64,000 nt of DNA from Eleginops maclovinus (GCF_036324505.1 NC_086368.1:6304521-6368520), one strand, 5' to 3'; counted from the first letter of the stretch, positions 1-11,152 are shown. Numbers and translations: made by a program. The notes: a model not told the origin generated them from the sequence alone.

Positions 1-1823
1 ATTCTATTTATTATAGTTGTAACTGTGTTATGTTGCTGTGCATGCCCTGTAAAATATAATTTCCAAGTTTCTTAAACTGCATTTAAAAAATATATATTAT
101 TTGTTTCTTTTTCTATGATCATTTTTTGTCAAATATTAAAAATCACAAAATAATATTCCATCTTATCATCTTCCAATATAAGCTAGAAGTTGCATAAAAA
201 TACAGAAAATGTTTTAGCGTATTATATAGCCTTCATTGCTTATTTACTTATTCCACTTCGATAGTAAGTCTGCTTTATTGTGACAATGCACGAGTATACA
301 TGTATTTGATTATGTTCTGGAATTGATAAGCAGCATCAAAAAACATCTTCTTAATAAAGCTCCTCTAAATACCCAACCCTGTTTAGGGGGAAGATGAGAT
401 AAAAAAGAGCGGAAGACAGAAATCATGGCGGGAAAAGACAGACGGATACAAGATGGGTAGCAGAGAAATAGACAACTGAAAGGACAGAAAGATGCTCGGA
501 AAACAAACGAGCAGGAGGAAGTCAAAGCCACACACGGCAGGTATTTACAGACAAATAAAAAGTCAAATAGAGTGTTACCGGACAGATGCCACAACAGTGT
601 AACAGCAGACAGGACGTGGACAGGCAGACAGACAGCTTAGTCTCTCAGTGAGTCCAACACCTTACCACCAAAATGTGGAAATCACCGCCCAACTGTTAAG
701 CCCCGACTAAAACTTCATGGTAACAATCCAGTCATCGCTTTATGATAAAGACGGAGAGGTTTCTGCATCACAACACAAACTCACAACTCCAGAGACAGAG
801 TGGAAACTCAAGATGTAACCTGAAATCGACTCAACAATGGCAAAGAATCACCTGACAAAACAACTTAGCATTACATTAACCCATAGGTTTAATGTCTTCA
901 TCTAACATGCCTAGAAGACCAACAATACAGTAAAACCACGTTTACCCTCACGTAACCCCATCGTGTTGTTTTGTGTCTGAAACATCTTTTTAAATATAAT
1001 GATCATAATTGATTAATCAATAGGATGAGAAATGAAACCGTCATGTAATCTTATTTTTATCTTTGTTTTTCTTTTGGCCCATGGAAATGGGTGTATGTGT
1101 ATGTTTACTTACAGTATATATGTGTATGTGTATATAGCATTTTGTTTATTTGTCTGTATTTATTTATATTTTTTTTTAACCTGACACTGGATAACTAACA
1201 GGAGGCCTATTTGCTTTAGAAGCTATGCTTTCTGCCCTCCAGCTTCTACTCATTTTGTGTGTTTGTCGGTTTCATTCATTTCTGTATTATTAGGTCAAAA
1301 TTCACTGGCAGGATGTTCGGGAGTGCAGCGCCTTTCTGATCGGTTTTTGATGATCAGTTTACAAGAAAAAACTACAAATAAATAAATAAAAGCTATTTAA
1401 AGTTTAACTTAAAATAGTCACTAGAATATTTCCCTTCATCATAAGCCATTTAAGCTTTTATTAAGTTATATCAATAAATACATCCCGAATCACCTCAATC
1501 AGGCAAACAAAAACTAAAAATGTTATTGTTTTGTTTTTTTATTGTATCTTTTTATTTAATAGCTTTTTTTTTATTTAACTAGTTTAGACTTCTTCCTATT
1601 TGTGCTTTTTTTTATACCGGACTGTTTACCTGGTGTGATCACGTCTGAATAATTGACAGAGTCGGAATTCTTCACTAAATTGAGCAAAAAAAAGGCTGTT
1701 ATTTATTTTATGCATCAAATATATTCCCATTTGTTTACTGCCATGTTATGAAGCAAAGCCTGCTGGAGAACAGTGTTTTGTGTAAATTAAGCGGTCTATT
1801 TTTATGATAATCAAGCTGACTAC
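1..1823. other. SLMAP intron sequence, nothing recognised
   Basis: AT-rich sequence with short A and T runs. I found no exon with acceptor and donor matching the missing SLMAP C-terminal coiled coils, and no transposon ends. The next SLMAP exon is presumably left of the window. Confidence 0.5.
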
Positions 1824-1973
1824 CATCAGCATCTTCATCTTCACCAAATGCAGCATCATCTGTGTCAGTGTCTTCATCATCATCCTCGTCTTCCTCCTGG
1901 CTCTCAGGGGTCTGCAGGTTCTGTTTTTCCTCCACAGCCTCCTCTACTGGTCCGTGGGAGACAATGTCCATAT
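1824..1973 (-). CDS. slmap: Probable SLMAP coding exon 12: acidic cassette
   Basis: This is a minus-strand open segment with acceptor ACATGACAG and a possible donor GATG then GTAGTC. Its entry phase fits exon 11 (phase 1), and its length of 150 nt is a multiple of three, so it could be included or skipped without frame change. It encodes DMDIVSHGPVEE followed by a run rich in Asp and Glu (EEDEDDDEDTDTDDA). It lies where mammalian SLMAP has variable Asp-rich exons, but I cannot confirm residue-level homology. The donor is weak, and a chance acidic ORF is the alternative. Confidence 0.5.
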
Positions 1974-2099
1974 CTGTCATGTGACCAGATCAGATATATA
2001 TATACATATATAGGATTTTGTCCCAGCCAAACACATGTTCACAACCGAGTCGAAATGACGGCGGGTCCCTTTACAAAGTGAGCAGTGACACCTCCAGCA

Positions 2100-2275
2100 T
2101 TCTTATTCAGTGTTTTCATTCAATCACCAAGAAGTCAATCAGGGACCAGGAGCTCTTTTTCCCCAGAGGAAGAAAAAAAAAAGTAGTGGACAGTTTGGCA
2201 ACCGTGGAAACAACCACCAGATTATCCAGAAACCCTAACAAGAAAGCCACCGTGTCCGTGAGACAACTTGCCTGA
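2100..2275 (+). repeat. Possible decayed transposase helix-turn-helix remnant
   Basis: A short plus-strand open segment reads LFFPRGRKKKVVDSLATVET and then TTRLSRNPNKKATVSVRQLA before a stop. The pattern of a basic stretch followed by RLSRNPNKK...VRQLA resembles the N-terminal DNA-binding helices of Tc1/mariner-like transposases. No terminal repeats were found, so this is a weak inference. Confidence 0.25.
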
Positions 2276-2384
2276 AGACATGCATCACCATCCTGTCATT
2301 CAAAGGTCACATGTTTGAAACCTGGAGGCTTTGGCACCATAGTTGAAAAGATGGATTAATGATATACTTTGACTAAAAAACACC

Positions 2385-2530
2385 TCTCTGGCTCATTTGG
2401 TGGAGCTGGCGGCCCATGTACGGGGGCTCAGGTCCTGTTGAGTTGGACTCAGGTTCAAATCCTACCTGCGGTCCCTTTACTGGGTCAGCACTTTATCTAC
2501 CCCTAACGCTAAACTGACCAAAAATAATTT
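2385..2530 (+). repeat. tRNA-derived SINE fragment
   Basis: An A-box-like TGGCTCATTTGG at 2,389-2,400 and a B-box GGTTCAAATCC at 2,452-2,462 are spaced like an internal RNA polymerase III promoter. A short unrelated body of about 60 bp follows. The tRNA-like head does not fold into a clean cloverleaf by eye, so I call it a SINE and not a tRNA gene. It lies in an SLMAP intron. Confidence 0.6.
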
Positions 2531-3190
2531 AAGAAAATGATATCAACTGTGTATATACACAATCCAGTGTGTTTAAACAGGAACTTAGAAAATATCTCTG
2601 TGTTTAATCACAATTATTAGCCATTAGGTTTGATTTGTTGTATCAGTATTTTAAAGCAAGAGAGAATCATTTTTAATCAAAGATTTAAATTGTGGAAAAC
2701 TCGACTGCTCTTAGTTCTTATCAAATTACCACTTCTCTGTCTGCAGCTGCCTTTTTATAAATCAATTATTTTTTTGTTTACCACTGCGCTAGTACTTGTA
2801 CTCTTGTATTTTCACTAATTATACTGGTTCATGAATATTAATCAGGGAAAAATAACAATTCATTCTCTGTAAATTACTTAAGATCATGAACAAAATATAC
2901 TAGACTAATGAGGACCGTAACCTCATCACAGGTCTTCTTAACTGTCGGAGGAAACCATCAAGCTACTTTAAACAAGACCCAAACAGAAGAAGAAGAAGAA
3001 GAAGAGGAGGAGGAGCCAGACTTCCACTGTGACGGACAGAGAGACGGATGAACAGAGAGCAAAATTAAGTAATGTGGACATCATGCAGGAAGTTGTCATG
3101 CATTATTAGTGCAGGAAGAGGAAGTGAAGTTAGTGAGACAAACGGCAGCGGAGATGACGAGAGTCCCTGAGCAGAGACATGTGCACTCAC

Positions 3191-3241
3191 CCAGGCTGTT
3201 GTTTTCTTTTATGCTTTTCTCTTGTAGCTGTTCTAACCGCA
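3191..3241 (-). CDS. slmap: SLMAP coding exon 11: coiled coil
   Basis: This 51-nt exon lies between acceptor TGTTTACAG and donor CTGG then GTGAGT. With the base from exon 10 it encodes VRLEQLQEKSIKENNSL plus one base, matching the SLMAP segment that precedes the alternatively spliced middle of the protein. It leaves in phase 1. Confidence 0.9.
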
Positions 3242-3683
3242 CTGTAAACAATAACAACAGCAGAGAGAAGAGTTGACTGACAGGAAGCCCCAGCTGAGCC
3301 CCGTGATTGGTCGAAAGCGAGACCTGACCCAGCCACTGGTTGTTATTTTCGTTCTTGTGTGTTAAAGTTAAAAGTGATTGGCTCGGACGATGCACGTTAA
3401 AGGTTAGGAGAAAACTGTGTGCTAGGACAAGAAAAAAAGACCTAGATGTTTAAGGCATATTGAGAATCATCATGCTACGTCAAATGATGAGAAACTAGGA
3501 AAAAATCTGATCATTTTAAATCCAAATTATGTCAATGGAAAACAATCTTTAAGTAGTATTCAGAAACAAAAATCCTTTAGGTTTTATTAATAATACAAAA
3601 GTGACTTACAAAGTGGATTTGGATCTAAAATGAAAATAATAAATAAAAAAGAATGAGAATACACATATATATTTGTGTTGTGG

Positions 3684-3687
<4 letters not shown>

Positions 3688-3769
<82 letters not shown>
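3688..3769. repeat. (TG)n microsatellite adjoining SLMAP exon 10 donor
   Basis: About 82 bp of uninterrupted TG on the plus strand (CA in the SLMAP sense). It begins essentially at the sixth base of the intron after exon 10. Confidence 0.97.
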
Positions 3770-3771
<2 letters not shown>

Positions 3772-3940
3772 CCTGCAGGGCGGCGAGTCTCTCGTTGGTG
3801 AAGTCGTTGTCGGCCTGCAGAGCTTCGATGCGAGCCTGGAGAACCTGCTCCTTCTCCTCCATCTCCTCGATCCGCAGCTCTAACTCCCTCTTCTCCTTCG
3901 CCCCCCGCTGAGTCAGCTCCTCCTGCCGGCCCTCCGCCTC
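3772..3940 (-). CDS. slmap: SLMAP coding exon 10: coiled coil
   Basis: This 169-nt exon encodes EAEGRQEELTQRGAKEKREL onward to EALQADNDFTNERLAALQ plus one base. The DNDFTNERL block is a strong SLMAP signature. The acceptor is TTTTGCAG. The donor is CAGG then GTACAC, after which the intron at once becomes a CA repeat of about 80 bp on the sense strand. The phase-1 exit matches exon 11. Confidence 0.95.
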
Positions 3941-4998
3941 CTGCAAAAAAGAGAGTTTAACGAAACAATAGCAAGGACTACAGTACGAAATGGAAAGATA
4001 CATGTACAGTGATCAATTTGACTCTGGTCGCTCTTCCCATAGGGATGTATTGTGTATTTCGGAATATATAACACCAAAAACGACATTGGCGTGGCACATA
4101 GCCTTAGAGAATACTAACACAGATACGTTATCCCTGATCTTTTCGGGCCATAACAATTCAGGTTATCTAAAAAAACATGACAGCAACCAACCTATATGTC
4201 CTTTTCCTAATATCTTTAACATGACCAAAAAGAAATACCTAGGAAGTAAACCTGGCTGCCATTGGTGAGCTGACAACTCCTCTTGATAAAGCTAGTCAGA
4301 TAGCTGGTTGGCCTGCTTGTCTCCGAACAGCAGCCAACACCACAATGTAATATGACATTACTGGTAGCTTTTTGATGGTGTAGCTGTTCAGTTGAGGACA
4401 AATCCACTGTTTTTGGTTTAAGAATAGAAGGAAGATAATGCCTTCCCCGCTGTTTGGGTTGTGATAGAAACTTCTGAAGCAATGGAGACTAAACTCAGAG
4501 AGACACGGGGAGATCTGGAACTTTGATGGCAAACACTGAAGTTTTATTATGAAGTGACAGCCGGAGAATTGACAACACATTTGCTGCAGCCATGAGACTA
4601 AACAAACATGGATCCTAAATCTAACTAGAGCTGTCGCACATTGGATAACAATTTATGCCAGGGAACCTACGTTCCAGATAAGAAGGGCTTCTAGACGTCC
4701 CTAAACAATAAACTATCTCATGTCAGCTTGTGCTCGGTCATAGACTGGCATCAACAAAGCGCCCAAGCTGCCCCTCTTTTAGGGGGATTACAGCAACCTG
4801 AAGGCCGAAGAACTATGCCATGGGAAGGCAGACAGAGGAATGAGAAAATGATGAACTGTGTCAAAGGTTACCTACCTAAGAAAAATATTCCAGTAGTAAG
4901 GTTCTTTCATCCAGGTTCTGACAGCACTACGCTTGCTCAACCATTGTTTTTTATAGATAGAGCATACATTAGTAACACCACACAGCCTTTGCAGGTAC
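3941..4998. other. SLMAP intron 9, unassigned composition
   Basis: The 1-kb intron between exons 9 and 10 has less AT than neighbouring introns. It contains several unrelated open stretches, for example plus 3,990-4,268, starting MERYMYSDQFDSGRSSHRDV, and plus 4,728-5,003. No family is recognised, and no terminal repeats or conserved domain were seen. It may be a worn, unclassified mobile element. Confidence 0.3.
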
Positions 4999-5136
4999 CT
5001 TAATTTTTTCAGTGAGCTCTTTGATCTCGTTGACGGCAGCGTTGTATTTGTTGGCGAGCTCTCTCAGCTCCTCCTGGCCCCGCTCTGACATCTCCTTCAG
5101 GTGGGTGCACTCGTCCTCCGTGTTACTGAGCGAGCG
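4999..5136 (-). CDS. slmap: SLMAP coding exon 9: coiled coil
   Basis: This is a 138-nt, 46-codon exon in phase 0. It starts RSLSNTEDECTHLKEMSERG and ends NEIKELTEKIK, a strongly helical segment typical of the SLMAP central coiled coil. The acceptor is CTGCAG and the donor is ATTAAG then GTACCT. Confidence 0.95.
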
Positions 5137-5232
5137 CTGCAGGACAGCAGTAACAAAAGAAAATTGAGTCCAATAGCTAAAAATGACAATGATCATCATA
5201 AAGATTGCATACAGTATATGTGTGTGACCTAC

Positions 5233-5373
5233 CTCCACCTCTGACAGCTTCCTGACCACCTCAATCTTCTCCTGCAGGACTCTCCTCAGCGACTCCTTCG
5301 CCGTCGTCTCGTAGTTGTGTTTGTCCTCCTGAAGAGCCAAGAGCTCCTTACGGATCCCTTCCTCAGGCTGGGA
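5233..5373 (-). CDS. slmap: SLMAP coding exon 8: coiled coil
   Basis: This is a 141-nt, 47-codon exon in phase 0. It starts SQPEEGIRKELLALQEDKHN and ends IEVVRKLSEVE. The central block KHNYETTAKESLRRVLQEKI is nearly invariant in vertebrate SLMAP. The acceptor is CTCTCACAG and the donor is GTGGAG then GTAGGT. Confidence 0.95.
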
Positions 5374-5499
5374 CTGTGAGAGAAGAGGGGAAGGATTTAA
5401 AATAAAAACATGATCATTTGTAATTGACTTTTGATCCATTTAATGCAGGAGAAAGTGTTAGTTCCATTATTAAATACTCCAACAGAGACACATTATTAC

Positions 5500-5571
5500 C
5501 TTAGAGTAAGCCTGCAGCTGACTGCCCATCACCTCCAGTCTGGAGAGCAGGCGGTCTTCATCAATCAGAGC
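5500..5571 (-). CDS. slmap: SLMAP coding exon 7: coiled coil
   Basis: This is a 72-nt, 24-codon exon in phase 0, encoding ALIDEDRLLSRLEVMGSQLQ then AYSK. It matches the conserved SLMAP segment. The acceptor is CTCTCAAG and the donor is TCTAAG then GTAATA. It continues the coiled coil of exon 6. Confidence 0.93.
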
Positions 5572-5692
5572 CTTGAGAGGACACAAACATTTTCAAAGTA
5601 ATCTTAAATGAGAGTGTAAACTTCTGGTATTTCAGCAGCTGTTGAGATGCATCATGACATTTGGGATCGTACTATAAAAAGGTGTTTCCTAC

Positions 5693-5788
5693 CTGCCAGC
5701 TGCTCTCCGAGGCCTCCTGTGTGTTGGCTAACAGACGCTGCAGAGTGGCGAGCTTCTGCTCCAACATCTGCTCTCTGTGTAAGGCCTC
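5693..5788 (-). CDS. slmap: SLMAP coding exon 6: coiled coil
   Basis: This is a 96-nt, 32-codon exon in phase 0 at both ends. It encodes EALHREQMLEQKLATLQRLL followed by ANTQEASESSWQ. The heptad-like leucines and charged residues fit the first SLMAP coiled coil. The acceptor is CTATTAG and the donor is GGCAG then GTAGGA. It reads through only if the exon 5 frame loss is absent or exon 5 is skipped. Confidence 0.93.
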
Positions 5789-6602
5789 CTAATAGATAGA
5801 GAGGTGGGAAAACAATAGCTTGAATAAGAGAAATTAAATAACTAAAAAGGGAATTAAAAAAACAGGGTCATTTACAGAGAAGAAAACAGGGCTTAAAGTT
5901 GTAACCTGTTTTTAAATCAAAGAAAAAGAAAAGGCAATATTCAACCCCTGAGGGGAAATTGTAATGTACAGATAGAGAAAGTAAAATAAAGACATAATCA
6001 GAGTAGAGGTAAATAAAAAAGAGGGCATATGAAGACACAATAGCGACTCAAAGGGACAGTACTCTTGGGAATGGAAAATATCTGATTTCATGTAATTGGT
6101 GCTCTTCACATTATTAATAAAATATGATACTTTTGCCGGCAGTTTGAATGCGATCTTAGTTGACACATTTTGCTCCTTCCTTCATGACAAAGTCTCTCCG
6201 TGCTGGCTGTGATCAAGTCCTCAAAAAGATGAGGTAACATTAGTCTTAGTAAAGATTCCTAGCCACTTCCTGTGGGAATAATTTCCAACCACTCCTCAGC
6301 TTTAGAGCTTTACTGAGCCTCACTGATATTCATTTTCCTGTCCTGCAATGTCCCCGACTTGCTGATGGTACAATTTTGGATCTATGAAAAATCTAACGTT
6401 TTTGATTTGCTTTATATAATTAGGTCATTGCTAATCAAGAGAATATATTCTCTCTATAGATAGAGAATACCTCTATGAAAAGTGGTTCTCTGACATTAAA
6501 TATGTGTTTCAACATGAACCAAACGTATATGTGTAGCTCATTTAGTGCTTCATTATCTGTAGTGTAGCTCCACAGAAAGACCAGTAGGTGTCAGTGGGTT
6601 AC
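5789..6602. other. SLMAP intron 5
   Basis: AT-rich intron with no recognisable element or coding signal. Confidence 0.5.
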
Positions 6603-6664
6603 CTGTAGATACTGGGAGAGCTGGAACAGTTCTGAGAATACATACTGGGAGTGTTGGCTGCAAC
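6603..6664 (-). CDS. slmap: SLMAP coding exon 5, with 1-nt frame loss
   Basis: The acceptor TTTTCCAG and donor CTACAG then GTAACC are both good. The first ten codons read VAANTPSMYS, as in SLMAP. The expected continuation is QELFQLSQYLQ, but the sequence has TCTCAGAACTG where an extra G is needed after CAG. The exon is therefore 62 nt, not 63. Exon 4 ends and exon 6 begins in phase 0, so the loss is real in this sequence and puts a stop (TAG, minus strand, 5,728-5,730) in exon 6. Skipping this exon would keep frame. An assembly indel or a true allele cannot be told apart here. Confidence 0.85.
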
Positions 6665-8279
6665 CTGGAAAACAAACAAACAAACAAACACACATCATGG
6701 TATGATATGTTGACAGCTGTCTGGAGTTCATTTGTTCATTGTTTGATTTGAAGGTGGGCTAATAGAAAACCCACAGCGGTCTAAAGCACAGCTGTGTAAC
6801 ACACACCAGGGAGCAAATATGTGAATGTATACAAATTTCACACACACTCGTTGATTAAGTATTCTGTCATAATTCATCTGCATTAGGGATAAGGGCTAAA
6901 TCTCATCATAGGCCTTGTAGCTACCCTACATGGTCACATATACAGTAGGAATAATGATAAATCTACTGGAATATTAATTTAAGGAATAATTCACAATTTG
7001 TTCCGGCACACAACTCCAAGTGTGTGACAATGGGAGTGTTGGCTGCAACCTTCTGGATCTCAATGTATTTCACAACATGTTGAACCATTCCTAACATGAC
7101 TTAAATGTTAATGAAAAAATGAAATGTGTGTATGCAGGTGCGTGTTTCTACGTGTGTGTTTAATTGTATGGGTCTGTCTTTTTAGACCTGGGGGATGCTG
7201 CTTTGAATTAAGACACTTCATTATGTTAGAGAAGTGGTTCAAATCTAATCACAGCTCTCACACACACCAGCTCCAGCCTGCATTCCTCAGACAGGTTACT
7301 GAGGCACTGTTGTTCTCACTGTTGCAGGGAAACACAGGGTGAGGCAATAAATAACGTTACACACACATATTGTGTTATCTGGAATTCAATAGCAAGCCTC
7401 CCACAATACCACAATGATGTGTGAATTATGTGCCATGGGGACATACAAATAACTGTTTACATAAAAAAAAACAATCTTGATGATGCTGCTGAGACGCTCA
7501 TTAACTTTCCATCACCTGCATTTTGTGTGACAGTGAAGATTGTTTGGTTGCTTTATCAACTAGCAGGACAAGATGTGAGTTCATATGAGTGAGTCCGATG
7601 GAGAGGATAGGAGAATTTAGCAGTAACAGTAATCTATATGGGAAATGAACCGCATTTTGTGGTTGAGAATCAAGTGACTTCCCATTGGAAGACAACCTGC
7701 ACTACCTTACGGTGTGTGTTATTGTTCAGAGAGTGTGGATGAGTTGAGTAGCTTTCAGCTGAGTGAACAATGATTTGACTGCTTAACTATGCTGAATATG
7801 TGCATGTAATATGAATTATTAATCTCCCTGGACAGAGAAATGTATTTCATTAAATTGATGCAGAAGTAGAAGGCACCATTGCGACACCTACAAATAAGTG
7901 CATTTCCTACCTATGATTTCTTAATATTTTTTTCCCTCAAAGGAGAACACAGGATAAGGGATTTACAGGGTGGATAAATATAATGTTGCAAACTAAAAAT
8001 ACTACTGAATTAAAATAGGACTTGAAACAGCTTTAAAGATAAAGCTCTCAAGAGCGGTCGTTGGGAAGAAAGCTCTGTGTGGTAGCAGACACTGGCAGCT
8101 ATCCCTGCATTCCTCTATCAGCTGACTACTCCACTCAGTGTGTGTGTTTGTGCAAAGGCTACTCCTGTGTGAGAAACTACCCAACACACACAAACTCCTT
8201 CTCTGGGCAGCATGCACACACACTTCACACAGACACACCTTGCACACGGCACAGGACCACAACACTTTTGGTTTCTTAC
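6665..8279. other. SLMAP intron 4
   Basis: AT-rich intron. A short fragment at about 7,027-7,053 repeats the words gggagtgttggctgcaacct from the adjacent exon 5 border (6,648-6,667), about 375 bp away. This suggests a small local duplication of the exon edge. Nothing else was recognised. Confidence 0.45.
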
Positions 8280-8316
8280 CTTGTCTACAGGTAGTGGTAA
8301 CGGAGCCTGGATGACA
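8280..8316 (-). CDS. slmap: SLMAP coding exon 4 (37 nt)
   Basis: This short exon has acceptor TCTTTCAG and donor AAG then GTAAGAA. Joined to the two bases left by exon 3 it encodes DVIQAPLPLPVDK, which corresponds to the SLMAP proline-containing linker between the FHA domain and the first coiled coil. It restores phase 0 (456 coding nt to this point). Intron 3 upstream is about 12.2 kb. Confidence 0.9.
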
Positions 8317-8775
8317 CTGAAAGACGGAGAGAGAGGAGAAAACACTTGGTCACCATGGGAACAGCAAAGAGGGAAAATGCATGGAGTAACCACGGTGACA
8401 GAAAAAGAAATGGCTCTTGAAGGTCTTGTGATGCCGTTTGTTCACCTCCTCGTTAAATACAAACCAGATTAGCACATCAAAGTGTGCACTTCACTGGATC
8501 CATGTTACTCTGAGGATTTTGATTAGCCTTGAAAATGTCTAAAATTATTCATGTTTCAGTATTGATTTATATATTGTGTTTCTTTCCTAATAGCGAAAAA
8601 AAGTCATTCACAACAGAGAGCACAACAACAAACAAATAATCAAATGTTTGGAGCAGAAAGCGCAAAGTTTAATACAGGTTTAGGATCAACGATTAAAGCT
8701 TAAAAAGAACAATTCAGATGCAAAGAGTGTACGAGTCGTCTGCACCGCAAAGCAACAACACACTTTTTATTGGTT

Positions 8776-9080
8776 CAAAGGGGACATATAATATTCATTT
8801 TGTGTGTGTGCCTCTACTGTGACATGTGTTAAAGTTCAGTAAGCTCTTTGTTTATCTCATACTGCCTGTGCTGCCACACCTCTTTTCAACCTCTGTCTTA
8901 TACCAGAGCAAGTCTGCTCTGATACATAGTGATGTCATTATTCTATGGAAGTAAACAAAAGGAGTCCAATAGAGACGATTAAGGAAGGTGGGTAGTGTGT
9001 GGGAGAGAATCTTAGCCTTTGCAGACCATGACATGCACAACAATATATATAAAAACACACTACAGGAAAAGGAAAACCCC
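8776..9080 (-). repeat. Dispersed repeat (MITE-like), copy 1
   Basis: By eye this is similar, in inverted orientation, to 24,055-24,440. Shared landmarks are a GGGACAT/TGTCCTC edge, a block resembling atactgcctgtgctgc, an agtgatgtcatta / taatgacatcact motif and a tagcctttgcagacc / ggtctgcaaaggcta edge. This resembles a very common teleost dispersed repeat. No coding capacity. Confidence 0.6.
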
Positions 9081-10690
9081 CGAAATGCATTATTAACCAT
9101 CTTAAAAACACTACAAATTACAGCATGTTGATGTGATATTGCTAGTGTCCAATGTCAACTCTGACATCCACACAGCGACTCTGTACAGCATCCAGCAAAG
9201 TTCTGGTACAATTTCCATTTTAAAACCCCCTTTTAGAGGATGCAGTCTGATTTTGATGTTTAAAAATGTTACATCAGCAGGACTGTAGCAAGATGTAAGT
9301 AAAAGCAGGGCTCTGTTTATTTAAATGATTGCGTGCAATACAAATATTTGTCTCTATAATATGACTAAATAATTGTGATCTCATTTTTTATAATTGATGC
9401 TCAAAGAAAGCCCATCATCATGCAGCTCTACCCCTGTGTTTGATTTCAGAGGATGCAACAGTAGATGCTCTAAAATAACACAGACTGCACAGGCTCCCGG
9501 CTGAAGGGTCACACCCGCAGATAAACACGGCAGTGGCTGTTCACCGCGTTAAATCACTGTGTGGAGGTTATTATGTGGAAGTAACTGAACATCAATCAGT
9601 CAGTCAAGCATTAGTCTGGACAGGGAGAGTACTTACAGTGCAACACAAAGACAATTACGTCGTGACAGGTAACTCAGACGGAGGTGCCTGAAGACAGTCT
9701 CCACAAATGCAACGTTTGCCATCATCTTTCGTCCATTTTTAAGAACAGATCTGAACTAAATGTATCACAAAAGGCTACAATAATAACTCATTTAACCACA
9801 ATGGGACTGTTTCATTACAGACGATGTGCTTTACTGTAGCAGACCAGGGGTTTGTTTGGTCACATAACACAGATTGTCCTTTTTTTTTTTATTCGCTTGC
9901 TCCTGCACGCCAAACAAGATGAAAATGTGTCTAGGTGGGTCTTAGAGTTAATATCGTCACAGTGTGAGTTGTTTCCACCATATTGTATCAATCAAAGGTT
10001 GACATAGTTACAGTTATGAGGGCAGTAAGTCAACAGAGTCTAGTTGTGGGGAAAGTTTTCCACCTTCACGTTGTTCTCTACATGAACAGGACCTTTGCCT
10101 CTTGGATATTTATATTGCGTCTGACAGCAACACAAGGTCAGGCAGGTTTGTTTAAGTGTGTGTGTGTGTGTGGGGGGGGGGGAGAACAGTCTGAGTCAAG
10201 GAATGAAGGTAAACTTGATTCTGGGCTAAATATAAGCCGACTGTTAATGTGTAACTAGCAACCCTGAGGAGTGGGGGAGACGGCTGAAGCTCAACAACTA
10301 CAGTTTGAAAACATACCACCGACTCAGTGAGTTCATCCACACACTTTAAAGAGATACATCTTTAACCTATGCACAACTCAGAGACATGATGGACCGACCA
10401 CAGTGTATTAATGTTTGAGCTGATCTGCTGTGTTTTGTTTTATTTTCCTTTGTATTTGATCTCGTTGTGTAAGGGCTTTTGACTTTCTCTCACTTACTAT
10501 AAATAAGGGCAACCTATGCTACATTTCGCAGTGCAGAAAGATGTTTAAAGAATGAAAAAAACAAGGTAAGTTTAAACAAATGCTTTTTTCAAGAGGAGAA
10601 AAGATACAACATACGACTTTCCTATTCAAATATTCGAAATAGTTAACGGTCCCCATTTTATGTCTTTTATACATAAATATGTGTCCCCGG

Positions 10691-11152
10691 CAGTGTTGCC
10701 ACAGTTACTTCGAAAAAGTAATCTGATTACTCCTTTAAAAAGTAACTAAGTTAGATTACAAGTTACTTTATAAGCTACATTCAGCAGCTGCCGACAATAG
10801 GGCAGGGTACAACGAACCTTAATGTCTCATCTTTAGCTGACTCAAACTCAAAGTAGTGACTGTATTTCCAGCTAGAAAACGCGCATCTCTCTCCTCCCTC
10901 CATTGTTGTTTTCGTTTGTGTCGCTGCGTGGTATTACAGGTGAGTTGTCCTCCTGCTGTAAACGTGACTTAATTGTCGCATAGACGTCACTCCCCGAGAC
11001 GCAAGAAGAAAGCAAACATATATCTTTTTACTAAGGAAAATGACAAAAATAGTAACGCACAGTGGCTTGGATAAGTAACTTTAGTCTGAATACTGGTTTG
11101 GAAATAGTAACGCGTTAGATTAGTCGTTACTGAAAAAAGTGGTCTGATTAGA
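10691..11152. repeat. Non-autonomous DNA transposon rich in GTAAC motifs
   Basis: It starts CAGTGTTGCCACAGTTAC and carries repeated AGTTACTT / GTAACGCGTTA words near both ends. It is flanked by near-identical 8-bp direct repeats GTCCCCGG (10,683-10,690) and GTTCCCGG (11,153-11,160), which fits hAT-type insertion. The right end is degenerate and there is no coding capacity. It shares its CAGTGTTG terminus with the two elements at 17.6 and 56.4 kb. Confidence 0.6.

Larger units (their letters stand above)
1974..3190. other. SLMAP intron 11
   Basis: It holds the SINE and possible transposase remnant listed separately, plus a purine-rich (GAA)n/(GAG)n tract at about 2,985-3,014. Nothing else was recognised. 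Confidence 0.5.

Noticed and set aside
310..594. 94-codon minus-strand ORF as a gene or SLMAP exon
   Set aside because: Low-complexity hydrophobic text, with no splice sites in phase with SLMAP and no resemblance to its coiled coils.
8118..8393. 91-codon ORF as a protein
   Set aside because: Only the 37-nt SLMAP exon 4 inside it is supported; the rest is intron.
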